From contig NC_092189.1 in assembly GCF_043641665.1 (NCBI RefSeq), positions 16,894,833-16,958,832 on the forward strand: 64,000 nt of DNA, in the 5' to 3' direction. Source of the stretch: Enoplosus armatus (Eukaryota > Chordata > Actinopteri > Centrarchiformes > Enoplosidae). Both the position numbers and the translations under genes were made by a program. The notes under the pieces were generated by a model. The model saw only the letters and a program-made list of their open reading frames with translations, had not been told where the DNA came from and searched no databases. Positions 13,501-41,636 of this stretch are shown one piece after another; the first letter of the stretch is position 1, and the number at the start of each line of letters is the position of its first letter.

Positions 13501-15238
13501 TACCGTACATGGAGAGGAGGAAAGAGACAAACATCCTGCTTTGATCATGGTGTTTATACACTCTTCATGTGAACACAACCATTCAGCTTACAGCACGGTT
13601 CATAACAACAGCATAAATTGGCATGCATCAGCTATGATAGCTCAAAGAAACTACTAGAAACGTTAAATGTGCAGATGACAAGAAGAGAGATGTGTGTACA
13701 TAAACTTGGTTCTATTTGCATGAATCTAGATGTGCTGTGTTTTGATCCAAGAGAACAAAATGGACAATTATTTTAGCACTTTGCAGCGCCCGGAAACATG
13801 TCAAAACAAACCTAAAGCTTATGTGGTGAGGAGCTGACAACAGTATGAGGATAAAGCCGCAGTCCATCTCAAGCCCCTAAGCAGACACATCAAAGCAATC
13901 TTTTGCAGTCAGGATAGTCCCCTCTCTCTATCAGAAATCCTGCTAGCCCTGTTTCACAGAGACTGACAGGAGGCAATCCGTGCTGATATCAGATCTTAAA
14001 CGTGAAAAAAGGTGGCCTGAATACAGAGAGGCTCGGAGAGACATCTGGAGGATGGGTATGAGGAAGCTCTATGCTAGATTCATCTCCCTTGGGGGGAGAA
14101 AGGTCAGTTCCTCAGGTTTATCACTACGACTGCCATTTAAACTGCCACTGCTGGAAAGCTTGTGATTGTTTGATTTTGCTTTGGGGAGAGCTAACAGGAG
14201 GTAAATGCTGAACACTTCATATGCAGCTAAGTACATATTTTTCCTTTAAAGTTCAATGCTAATGGCCAGTTGGAAAGAGGACTGTGAATTAAATGGCCTT
14301 GGTTGAGTCACCATTGATGCAAATGCCACTGATGACTGTAGGTTTTAGCAAAGAGTATATATTTGATACCATGTGTAGCGTGATAATAGTGCATATTTAA
14401 CAGGGACAAAAGGTCTAAACATGAGGGGCTCCTCTCTAAGGTTAGTATGTGGTTAGCCAAGCAAGTGTTCATCCAAGTGGTTGGCTGCCATAACTCCTCG
14501 TTAACACATACCCATTTAAAATTACTCTCTCCAATTGCCACTACACCAGTGCACAATGAAGTAGCTCATTCCCTGAGCGATGCGTCGACATGAATTGTTT
14601 TTCTTTTCAAATCCCGGCAGCTTGTTGAAGTTATATCACTGAGACAATCAGCTTTTCCTTGATTTTGTTCTACATAGATGACTGGAGGAGAACACAACTA
14701 AGTGATTCTGTTTCGCAAGGATGTCAAAATGGTTGTTGTCCCACACATCAGGGGACATTTGCATAGAACTGAATGTTTCTGAACGTCCCTACATTGTTCT
14801 GCTAGGAGTTTTTCAAGTTTGAGCCGCGGTGGGTGAATGGCATCCCATTTCATCTCCAGTCTCTGTATGTACTATGTACTATGGTGTATGGGGCATAAGG
14901 ATGAGCACGGAAGTACATCAGTCCACTAATGGCCCCATTTACATGGTTTCCAAGGAATGTGGTGCAATGAAACCAATAGGCCCAAAAGCGCACCACCACC
15001 CAGCAGTGGAAGACTACGATTACACTTACACACATCCTGGCATCACCATTGTTTGACAGTTCTCATACAGTGTAATCGAAAGTAAGCAAACGGTTCAATC
15101 GCAGAGCTCTCAAGGATCTCTGATCTTGAACATTTTTTCACATTTCTGAAATTGCATTTCAGTGCCTCATATTCCCCAATTATAAATGTAAGAATATTTT
15201 CTGAAGGTTGAGCTCAAAGAATAATATTTGCTAGATGA

Positions 15239-15256
15239 TGTGTGTGTGTGTGTGTG
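15239..15256. repeat. (TG)9 microsatellite
   Basis: Perfect TG dinucleotide run. Confidence 0.9.
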
Positions 15257-18200
15257 CTGAACAATTCATTCTGTCATGACATTTTGACAGCAGATGTAGA
15301 AATTAGGAGTTGGAGAAAGTGTAGGACCGTTTTCTTCAGGTTTAATCACGCTGTGTTCAGAAACCCAGCAGATAAGAAGTATTAAATCACAAAGAGAAGG
15401 ATATTATATTTCACACAAATATGAGTTTTAAATCCCTAGACTAAAATGTATTAGAGTGCCGAAGATTAGTTAAGGCTGCATGGGAAAAGCCTGGGGTGGT
15501 AGTTGGAGTTCAGCGTAGTAGAAACAGGCCATCATGAACATAAATCTGTCATCAAGCTCATTGTTCCCTCGTCATTACTGTGGCATATCATTTCTGCTGA
15601 GTACTCCAGAGATGTCAAGCCTCACTCCCACAAGATTAAAGATTGCATTACAAATTAGTACGCATGAGCAATGGTACAGAGTTGTTCTTTACTTAGGTTA
15701 GCATAGATTAGTCGAAATCATAAAACCTCTGGGTTTGCATTGAGACAGCTAAATATACTTTAATGAGAAGTAGATTCTACCATTAGCATTGGCTCATGGC
15801 TGAGAAAGATCTACAAAACAAAAGATCAAAGATAACACCGAGGAAAATAGAAATAGTTCAAAGACAGCGGTGGATTTGAAAAGAAGCCCAGTAAACACCA
15901 CGATATCTAATGGGAATAAGTCCTCTGCCACTGTTTTAAGTATGCGTCTTTGTTCTTCTGTTCTTTCAGCTGTTTAACCCTTCTGTCCAAACATGTACGG
16001 AGGCGTATAAAAATAGTGATAAGGCTGCTGAAGCAATGTAATATACACTATGCAGAGTTTTAAAGGATGAGTACGGTGATATTCTGCACGTCGGTAATTG
16101 TCAACAAAGCCCATGAAAAGCCCAAAACCAACAATGAATTGATCCTACCAAGGAGTACTGCATGTGTAGCCAAAGCCTGAAACAGTATTCCTCTGCATCA
16201 TCGACCTCCATTGTTGTCATTTGAAAATGGCTGCTGTAATATTTTTTGAGTCGATTACATGCACACAGCACTGGATTTGCAGCAGGAAATAGTCCCTAAC
16301 AAATGTACTATTTATTATTAACTAACAGTGGACAAAAACTGAAGTGCCCGGATTTAGTATTTTTTTGTATACTGTATATTTGTGACATTTGCGTGAGTCA
16401 GAAAGTATGGAAAGACAAACCAACACATTGTTGGTTTTGGTCTTTTATATATATAGAATAAAATATATAATGTCAGCAGCTTTTTTCTTTAACAAAAACA
16501 ACAAAACAGAATGTAGTCCATTGTCTTTCCTAATTGTAGACAGTATATTAATGTGTATTATTAATTAATTTAAAAAGTCAGATATTGCTCTACAGATGGA
16601 GGTCAAATGCAAAAATGAACTGTCTGAAAAATTCAGGATTCATTTCAAATCCATCCATCTTATTATTTATCTACTGTAGATAGAATATGCATGTATGCCC
16701 TGTAGGATTTTCCCATGACATCATAAAGCCAATGAAAGAAATTCTAGTAATCTGCCTCTACCTCTGTACTGAATGCTTAATCTGCACACAGTTTTCCATT
16801 TCACCTTGGTCCTACTAAACTCTGGCTTATTGTTGGCATACCAAAGTCTATTTACATTCTGACTATCAATTTTGGCCTCTATGGGTTGTTTTAGCATGTT
16901 TATTTCCATGTCTCCACTTTTCACAGGGCGTGCAGATGTGGTTTACAAGTTAATGTCAGCCAGGCTGAGTGAGAAGGTTTCAACTGCAGGAATCTCTGTC
17001 TATATCTATGTTTCCATACTTACAGGTGTGGCAGTGGTCATGCCATTGAAGATAAATGTGCGAGGGTAAATTGCAGTGTGCTCCAAATACCATTCCCCAA
17101 TGAGCCTATTCATCAAAAAGGGAACAGCAGTAGCTATGGGCCATCATATACAACAGTGTGAAGACTACAGAGCTACACAGGTCATTAAAGACAACAAAAT
17201 GACATGTCATTGTATTACCGAAAAGCATGCTGTGGTTGGACGTATTTTGATCAAAGGCTTGTCACTGGCATGAGTCAATTTGTACAGTTTGGTGATAGAA
17301 AGTTGTGTTGATTGTCATAAATGCATTCAACCACAACGTAAGAGCCCTTCTATGAGAGCGATAGCTAAGGCTCAAGTGGATGTCAAGGGCAATTTGACAA
17401 GTAGGAAATTAGAGCAATGTGTTTCAACAGGCGGAGAGAGCAGTTTTCTTCTGTTTCCCCATTATGCTAATGAAACTAAAAAGTTAGTATGTTCATGCAT
17501 GGCTGTCTAATGGCTCTGATATCCCCCAGTGCTTCCTTGTAGGAAACCAGGGAACAGCCATACTGCGATATGATGTGCTGTTCTGATCACCAGCTTCTTA
17601 ATGAAAAAGCAATTAGCAGAATATGTTTGCACACCATGGGCAGAATCCCATCCCATCTAATTAGAGATCATTTTTATCAGTTGCTTCTAAATCTGAGGCT
17701 GAACGAGATTATATACAGAATAAGACAAAAATGCTTCTTGTTGTTTCTAAGTGAAAATCACTCAGCCGGTTTTGTAGACTGAATATACTAATGTACATCT
17801 AAAGGCGAGCATTTAACATTAATGTCTGTTCATATTTGTAGTGTATACTGAGGCTTTATGTTGTAAGAAAAGGAAGCAGGGAAATTTGTAGATGTAAAGA
17901 AATGTTGGTCTCTTGCTGACCTTGCCTCCCTACCCTCCTCTCCCCAGACTATTTATGTCCTCATACATTTAAGCCTTATGCACCGTATACAGAATGACAG
18001 CTCTAGCTCTCTTTTCTTTTACTGTGTATGGTTGTATATTCCTTGTAACTAAATGATGCAGAACACTGGAAACAGGTTGAATTTCTCTGGTTATGCAGCC
18101 TCTCATTCCTTTACCTAAGCTGTCTGGACACTGAAATTACAACAAAATAGCAGAAACAAATAACAAAATAGGTAGTTTGTCCATGTCATGATCTCCTGTG

Positions 18201-21200
18201 TTAAAGACCAATCCATCTATAGTATGTCTGGACCCTCCCTGATTAGGACTCTTAACGTAATGATTCTGGATTAACACGTGATTACGCTGGCTGGCTGTTG
18301 CTCAAGGAGCATTTTTCTGCTCTTGAGAAAAATTGGAAAACAAGGCAACCGTGTCCAGCACTGGCCCATGCATCCATGTTTGCAGAAAATTAATACATGC
18401 AGTTTTTCTGAACCGTTGGTCATTTGTACGCATACATTTGTACGATTAAAATTAATGGCTGACTGAGATTTCTGCTTAAGGCCTGGTGGGGTGGAACGGT
18501 AATAAGATGCAGAGTAGCTCTTCAGATGAGTTGCACATACAGTGGTTTCCAATGGTAGATCTGCTGTTTGTGTCCCTCTCATAGCTGTAGACTGCACTAG
18601 TTTGAGTTTCTGCGAGTACAGGATGATGAACAATGTTTTCAATGCCTATTTAGACAAAATAAAACATTAAAGCAAAAAAGATGTACAGTAGTACATTCCT
18701 GAGGAGCTGTTTGAATTCTACATTTGTATAACCACCTCCGTTTTTCTCTTAAAAGTGTACGTATGTAATTGCATTTCAGCCTTGATTCTGTTGCTTTGCT
18801 TTCAAAGCCAAATAGAGTCACTTGCTAAGAAGAGAGTGACAGCCAAAACGTGCTCTATAATGGAAGGAAAGAAAGAGTTGTTGCGTATTCTCGACAGCAG
18901 TCTGGCACGGATGAAAGGGATGTAGGGGGAAGCAAAAGGTCAGGCTCATTAAATGTCAGCAAAGAGCATCTTAATAATTGAATCATTCAGACAAAGAACC
19001 ACATGATTTAGCTTTGAAGGGTTCTGAGGAGCCACTTGCAGTTACACGTGTCGTTTTATAGTCTCTAGAAACTGTAGATATAATTTTAAGACTGACTTGT
19101 ACAGTACATTAACCTCAAAAGACTTAATATCCAAAAACAAGTATATTCTTTGCCAAGAAAGACATCAATTTTTGGGAGGCGTCCAGTTTTGTTTTGTTTT
19201 TTTTACATGCAGCACTGCCACAGACGTGTTTGTGCCAAAAACTTGAAGATCAAAACTTTTGACATGCTTGAAAACAGACTTGGGCTGTTTTTTCTTTCAC
19301 CCTCTCCATAATGTAGGATGTATTGAAGCACTGGTGACACTATACACAATAGTAAGGAGTCCAATTAGAAATGCATGGGGGCTGATGGAGAGGTGATGTA
19401 GGCCCAGAGGGAAAGCAGCTCCTCCCACAGCTCAGGGTGAGACGTTCAGCTGTAGACCTCACCACAAAGAGTTTACTTAAACAATGATTACTCTCTGAGT
19501 AGCATTATGCAAGAAAAATAGTCCTTATTCACAAATCAAAAAATGTTTTTGCTGTTGTTTCTTCAAGTGTGTTTAATAAGAAATGCTGAATATCTGAAAC
19601 ATAGAAACTTCTGATATGCATACCCCAAGATGTATCAGATAATTAGCGCCAATTGTTCCTAAATTTGAATTTACTTTTGGCTAAGAATCACCAAGTCATC
19701 CTCAAAAAGCCATTGCAAATATTAAAGTGCTCCCAAATAAAAAGAATTTAAAGATAAAACTTTTTAATTTAAGTTTAAATAAATGCTATTACCGGAGATT
19801 GATGCAAATTTGAGCATCATTAATACACCCAGTGCCACAAAAAATAAATGCTGCAGATGTATGTATGACAAGGGCCTAAATAGAAGTGTTCTTTAATACA
19901 TTTAAGACTATATCCGATCATATACTGTAAATGCATACTACATGCAGACCATTGTGTTTAATCAGCATCAAGAAGTGTCATAGAAATAACAAGACTTTTT
20001 ACAGCTGAGGAATCTCATACTGTTGTTTTATCACAGTTTATTAACATCAACAAGCGTGAATGACTCACACACACAGCTCCACAGATCCAGGCTGCATTTC
20101 GCTGGAATTTGCTGTGGAAGTGTGTGTTGGTTAAAGAAATGAACCTTGTCTTATGGGGTAGACTTGCTATGTGTTGTAAGACTGAGTTCTTTGACTGTAG
20201 TGAACCCCTTTATGATTGTACCATCAGAAAAGTCATATAATGGATCTCATCAGTCGTCAGCCGGCTGTGTCAAAAAGCATTCACAAATCTCTGCTAGACC
20301 ATGCAATTGTGTTAGAGACCCATTCTTCCTCTATCAATATTTCTTGAAAACTACAGTTTATTGTCACAATCATTTGTCTCTAAAAGCTTGTCACCACCTT
20401 GTCGGAGAAAATCACACTTGAGACCAAACAGGATATTTTATTGTTTTGTGTCTATCTGTAAAACAAGCACAACCAAAGACAGACAGTTTGTTATTAATGG
20501 CTTATAGTAAGTGAAAGAGTCTGACCATAAATCCATCTCCCTGTGTACCTGTGTGAGTCTGTAACTGGGTGTGAGAGAGAGAGAGAAGGGATGAAAGCGG
20601 ACCAATATGCTGTAAAATCAGCAACACTACAGAGTGGACTTTAGCCAGAAGCAGAGGAGTGGAGTCAGGGGACCAGTGAGAGTTGAGCTTTACAATGTAA
20701 GAAAGACTGAGATATGTGCACAGCTCCACTGGGAAAATCAACAAAGGTGCTGGTTTTATTTTGGCCACACAGTACTAGCAGCTTTGCTCCAGGAAGGAAA
20801 ACTATTGGATGGTACGTTGCCATGTTGAATTCTTCTGCCCCTCACTATGTGTGCACGGCTATGCAGCAGGCTAAACATAAAGATGAGATACTAAATAGAC
20901 CAAAAAGGTACTGTAAAAGTTAATTAGTACGAATAATAATAAGAAAAGCATAAACTAGCTGTTAAATTAGTTGCATTGTCCTGGATGCCAAAGAAAGATC
21001 AACTTTAAGTTCCCATTAATTAATCTAGTAGACCCAAAGGTTAGAGATTCAGCCACTTTAACAAGTAAGAGGTGGTCTTGACAACCTGCAGCCTTGCAAG
21101 GTGGAGAATTGTTTGGTTCTTGCAAAGGTTTGCAGTATAATTATTGCCAACACAACACTTAGTTATTCCTAAATTGATTTCTACAATTGGCTGCATTCAG

Positions 21201-21769
21201 TCAAATTCAGACATCGAAGGACAAACACTGTCAATTCAGAACATTGAGGAACTGACAGCATGCTGCTTTCCATCTGAAGACCAGGAAGTCATTGACAAAT
21301 CATGGCAATCTGTGTGAGAGCAAACGAGGAACTAACAAAACTGTCTTCTGAAAGTAAACTCTCTAAAAAGTAATAGTAAAAGAAATACACATCCTTAGTA
21401 ATGGTACAGGGAAGTGGAGGTCTTGGCTCCGACAGTGGGAGCTGAACCACTGATTATATCCCTAGCATTGCCCGTTCACCCGGGGTTGATATTGTGTGGT
21501 TAGCTGGTGGGCCCTGACACCCATCTTAGGAAATAAATTTTGCTCTAACATGCAACAGCATATTTAATCTAGGCTTCATAATTATAAACACAGTGAAGTA
21601 GTCAAAATGATAGCCATCACAATTGCTTAATTTCTAAACAATTCCTAATTGTTGCCTACCCTATTATAAGTGGAGGATCTCTCAGGATCAGCTCAGCTTT
21701 ACTCTTAAAGTCCCAAAAATATCCTCCACAGAGTCCTCGATCCTGTAGCCCCTGACGATGCGTTTTACA

Positions 21770-21935
21770 GCTGAGAAGCAGTAAGATTGGTGGATCAGTG
21801 ACTGGCTACACACACTCACGAGAACACAGGGCATCAGCAGAGCTGTGCCTCGGAGGGGATTGAACCCACCATCTGTACTCCAGAGTTTCAGATCATGACA
21901 GATCGTGAACTGTTAACAATTGTATCAAAAGCATG
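21770..21935 (-). mobile_element. Possible tRNA-derived SINE (head on minus strand)
   Basis: On the minus strand, 21853-21870 reads as a good RNA polymerase III box B (GGTTCAATCCC) followed by CTCCGAGGC, a context common after the tRNA-like head of fish SINEs. The expected box A region lies at higher coordinates and is weak. No cloverleaf can be drawn, so this is not a tRNA gene. Boundaries are approximate. Confidence 0.4.
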
Positions 21936-22597
21936 GGGTGCAATCAGCTGTGCTGCAGCAGGGGCCAGTAATAAATCAAATCCATCGTGAACCAGGGTTT
22001 CCTGGCTTAAACAGCGTTTTCTTGTTTCTTTATACGTTTCCTTCTGTCTTTCTTTGCTTTTTTTCCCCTTTCCTCCCTTTACTTTCACTCGGCCCTGTTG
22101 GTTATTCCTGTCAGTGGCTGCCTGAGCCTCACTGGAGCTCGTATCAACTCCTTACTCTCCCCGGTGTGACATTCATAGCATTACAATTGAGCCATCAATC
22201 TGTCAAGCCTTACCCCTGCTAAGCCACGAGCAGTGGGAAGCTCAGGGGAGGGACAAGTTTACCTCTGCTTCTGTTTTGCTTGCTGTAGTTAGGGCCCAAC
22301 AACCACAGTAAGCCTCAGACATGATGTGAAATAGATACGCTTTTAGATGCCAGCTGAGGCAAGCCATTCAGTCATCATTTTTCACCCTTATTTCCCCCAT
22401 CCACAGCTGGGCATTTTTTGCTGATGAACTTGGTGATAGCTGTTGGCTTCTCATTCTCATTATTTTTTTTCCCCACCACCCCCACTGCTACCTCTCACAC
22501 ATTCACACTCTCCTCCTCTGCTGTTTCCCAAAATCTTCTTTCTTTTCTTTCTCTTTGTATTTGTTCCCCTTCTCCTTCCCTCCCTGGGTAATGTCAG

Positions 22598-38567
<15,970 letters not shown>

Positions 38568-39056
38568 AAACGCTCTCTGCCGACCCCAGTTGCTACGTTT
38601 TAGGTTTTTTTCTCTCTCAGAACCGAAACTGCCTGTCAGATCTACATTACAATGAGGAAATGTGTCAAGAGGCGTATCTGCTTCTTAAAACCATTGCTAA
38701 AAACTTTGTGCTCAGGTGCGTCTTCAGGATCTCAGAAGAAGAGTGATTAAGCTGAAAGACGAGGTTAAGCTGGATTCAGGCTGGTGTTTGTTTGTGGTTG
38801 CCCTCTGGTTTCTGTCGTGATTTGATTCGTTCGGATTACAACAGAGACAAAACATTGCTGGTACTTGTGGGTTCGTGACTTTTGTTTGAGATGATAAAGA
38901 GTTCAGAGCAGTCGATGGTGATCCTGGCTGGATGAGACATAATGACTTGAATTTTGACACTAGGCATCTTTGAATGAATGTTTTTGAAAATTCAAAAGAT
39001 AATGGGCTTTTTTTTTGTTTTGTTTTTTTACACCTTTAGATTAGATGGGAACTAAT

Positions 39057-39086
39057 GGGTGGGTGGGTGGGTGGGGGGGGGGGGGG
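39057..39086 (+). promoter_or_regulatory. G-quadruplex motif in the glra4 3' UTR
   Basis: Four GGG runs separated by single T residues, then fourteen G. On the sense strand this is close to an ideal parallel quadruplex sequence with 1-nt loops, about 490 nt after the stop codon and about 140 nt before AATAAA. RNA quadruplexes in 3' UTRs can affect polyadenylation, localisation or translation; any effect here is inference. Confidence 0.7.
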
Positions 39087-39221
39087 TCTTTGATATTTAT
39101 TAATATTCAATAAGTGGTGATAATTCAATTCAGATTATATAACTGTATAAAGTGTATATAAACAAAGCTCTTCATTAAACTGCACAAAGCACAAATATGT
39201 ATTTCCTTTTGTCTAAATTTG

Positions 39222-39227
39222 AATAAA
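39222..39227 (+). terminator. glra4: Polyadenylation signal AATAAA (glra4)
   Basis: Exact AATAAA, about 655 nt after the glra4 stop, followed by a T-containing stretch. It is the best candidate in the first kilobase past the stop. Confidence 0.6.
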
Positions 39228-39366
39228 TTGTTATTCTGCCAGGAAACAAGGAATTATTTCTTCCTCTTTAAGCTGAAGGTTGATTACTTTGGAAAAGGGA
39301 CACAGGGGTCGTGCACAGAAATGCCTTTTTAAGTGCATAAGAAATGCAGTCACAGAATAACTGCAT

Positions 39367-39388
39367 CACACACACACACACACACACA
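39367..39388. repeat. (CA)11 microsatellite
   Basis: Perfect CA run just past the inferred glra4 transcript end. Confidence 0.9.
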
Positions 39389-39910
39389 TAATTCAGCTCT
39401 TTAATGGACCCCATCAGCTCCAAATCCCAAGAGGGAGGGAAAAAAACCTGAAACTGAAGGTGTAAATCTACAATAAAGCAAACTGTAATGCTGCAAATGC
39501 AAAATAAGTATCAGTTCACATCAGTGGTTCTAAGTCTTTCTTTGTAAAGCTTTAAAATCATGACTGCAGTTGTTAGCTGTGAAACCATACACTTGCATAA
39601 TCAATCTGGGAGGAATCTGGACGAACTTGAGAAAAATTGCTGCCATTTCTTTCCCAGTCTCAGGGGTGGCTTTGAAGGTGTGGAAATGTAGGGATGCGGT
39701 GGTGGGGGAGCATCGCCAGCGAGGGAGGACGAATGGGTTTTTTAATGGGAAATCAGAGGGTTGTTTTATCAACTAATGAGTTTGAAAAGGGCTTGGTGTT
39801 CCACTGCTAATGACAATGAATTCAGAGAGGCAGCTGGAGCCTACTGTCCTTTTGTTGGCAATCCTAATCAACTCCTCTGTATTGTATAGTTCCCCAGGTA
39901 ATGAAAAAGA

Positions 39911-39948
<38 letters not shown>

Positions 39949-39959
39949 GTGTGCGTGTG
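39911..39959. repeat. (TG)n microsatellite with TGCG interruptions
   Basis: About 49 nt of TG with two C substitutions near its 3' end. Confidence 0.95.
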
Positions 39960-40599
39960 CAAGTGTATCTGTTTTTTCAAGCATGCCTTCGTTTCCATTT
40001 CATCCTCTCTGTTGTTACATTGATATAGATTTTTAAAATGTATCCAGTGTTCCATGTTATCTTTTTCAAATCACAGCCACTGCACGAGAGGAAAAGCTGA
40101 AATAAGACGGTTCTGTTGCATTATTTTATAAAGGGTTGATGGCTTGTTTATCTTTGGAGCATAAATAAAGACAAACAGGAGCTTGTTGCTACAGATAGTT
40201 GATGTTTTTCCAAATAAGGATGAATAAGGAGTGGCTTGACATATTCACTGTTGTCCCTTAAACTGGCAGTTTAAGTAGATTTATAAAACAGAATGTGAGG
40301 GCATACAAATGTCAAAAAGAATGGCTGTTCACTGGCACTGCTTTCCCCATCGGTTAAGTCCCAATTCTAACAACAAATGACTTCAAAATTGAAAACCTCG
40401 GAAAGGAGACAAGAGCCGATTTTAATGTTGACGCACTACATACTCAGAAACCAAACTGAAATCAGCATCCCTACAGCTTTTAACTTCTCTGTAATTACTA
40501 AGTGATTTATTAACCATTCATAGAAACAGTTTCAACTTAAAAACCCTTTATTAGAAAGTACCACAAAAACATTTCAAATTAACTTACGATTCTTTTTTT

Positions 40600-40790
40600 T
40601 CATCGATTAATCTCTCGGTTATTTTCTTGATCCATCAGTATCATATCTATAAAAATGTTAGAAAATGGTGACAAATGCCCATCACAATTTCCCAAAGCTC
40701 AAGGTTGACGTCTTCAGCGGTTTTGTTGGTGCAAACAAAAGTCCAAAACCTAAAGACATCAGTTTGCAGAAACCTCAAAATACTCACGCT
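40600..40790 (-). mobile_element. Partial copy of a GGGCTGCAAC-type MITE-like repeat
   Basis: Contains CGATTAATCTCTCGGTTATTTT, TTAGAAAATGGTGACAAATG, and a GACGTCTTCA...AAAGTCCAAAACC segment. These words recur at 60282-60480 and 60684-60860, where some lie on the opposite strand. Terminal repeats are not intact here. Orientation and boundaries are approximate. Confidence 0.5.
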
Positions 40791-41618
40791 CAAAAAGTTG
40801 TAACCAGAGGATTAGTCTTAAAAAATGGTCTCAAAGTTAGTTTTTATAGTGTTCAGCGCTTTACATTTTTCAATTTAAAAGCTCAAAACACTATAAATCA
40901 CACTGCAGATCAAATAAGTAAAAAGTAAATGTTATAGTAACATCGCCTCAGCAACTACTCTCCTGTCACTGTAACACAGTGATGCTATTGTTTTCAATCA
41001 TGATGACAAAAGCAGCACATTTGTGGCAATATAAGAAGCTTTTCTAAATCCACAAACCCTGACTGACACACGAAAAAACAGGCCCACAATTTCTGGCACA
41101 TTACGCTTCATCGCCTCTTCCAGAAAACAGCACGTCCCTTCAGAAGGTGTATTATTTCAAGGACACAGGAAGACTGATGGATTCCAATAACGCAGGATCT
41201 TTACTCCCCCGACCAGATTCACGCGTTAACTTTCATTACGCACTAAATCCCAAAAGTGTGATGACTTTAACAAATACAACCCCGCCTCAACCCTGAACCT
41301 GTCTCCTGTCACAAGGCACCAAAAAGACAACCACAGCTATCAAACTATCCAATCTATCAAGCAGTCCTCCAACGGAAGGATGGACCCAAATGAGAACCAT
41401 TAAATATTCATTGTCCCACCAGCTTTGAACTCCTCTGACGCGGTCTTGTGTGTAGCAGCTTATTTGAAGGAATGCTTTGTTGATGGACACATATACGTTT
41501 AAGTTGTCTATAAATGAACATACAATGAGCAGCAGAGAAAAGAATGCACATTTGATGTAGCTGCTGGTCATGTCCAAGGCATGCCCTTGCCATCTCCCTT
41601 GGGTGTAATCAACACATG

Positions 41619-41636
41619 CCCCCCCCCCCCCCCCCC
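41619..41636. repeat. Poly-C run (18 nt)
   Basis: Uninterrupted C run; the Gly-rich minus-strand frame it produces is not a gene. Confidence 0.95.

Larger units (their letters stand above)
1..22597. other. Gene-poor region: intergenic DNA and/or glra4 intron 1
   Basis: No exon can be supported here. Open frames are short, many begin at non-ATG codons, and none resembles a protein I recognise. The longest, at 13178-13657 on the + strand, begins at GTG and has no domain-like pattern. The promoter, 5' UTR and signal-peptide exon of glra4 should lie somewhere in this stretch, because exon 2 begins with one base that completes a codon started upstream. I did not find an ATG-led hydrophobic segment ending in a phase-compatible donor that I would defend. 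Listed separately are two perfect inverted repeats, a degenerate minisatellite, one copy of a dispersed repeat, a SINE-like segment and homopolymer runs. Confidence 0.6.
38568..39250 (+). other. glra4: glra4 3' UTR (inferred)
   Basis: The non-coding tail after the TAA at 38565-38567. A canonical AATAAA lies at 39222-39227, so cleavage would fall near 39240-39250. It includes a T-rich stretch and the G-quadruplex motif at 39057-39086. The extent is inferred from the signal; no transcript evidence is available. Confidence 0.6.

Noticed and set aside
13178..13657. 159-codon plus-strand frame
   Set aside because: Starts at GTG, shows no domain-like pattern or splice context, and is not recognisable.
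21850..21930. Minus-strand tRNA gene suggested by a good box B
   Set aside because: No cloverleaf or convincing box A; treated as a SINE-like relic.
22443..22597. Open frame upstream of glra4 exon 2 with a hydrophobic Phe/Leu-rich segment that looks like a signal peptide
   Set aside because: It begins at TTG, not ATG, and the hydrophobic residues come from the pyrimidine tract before a good acceptor (AATGTCAG). It is intron.
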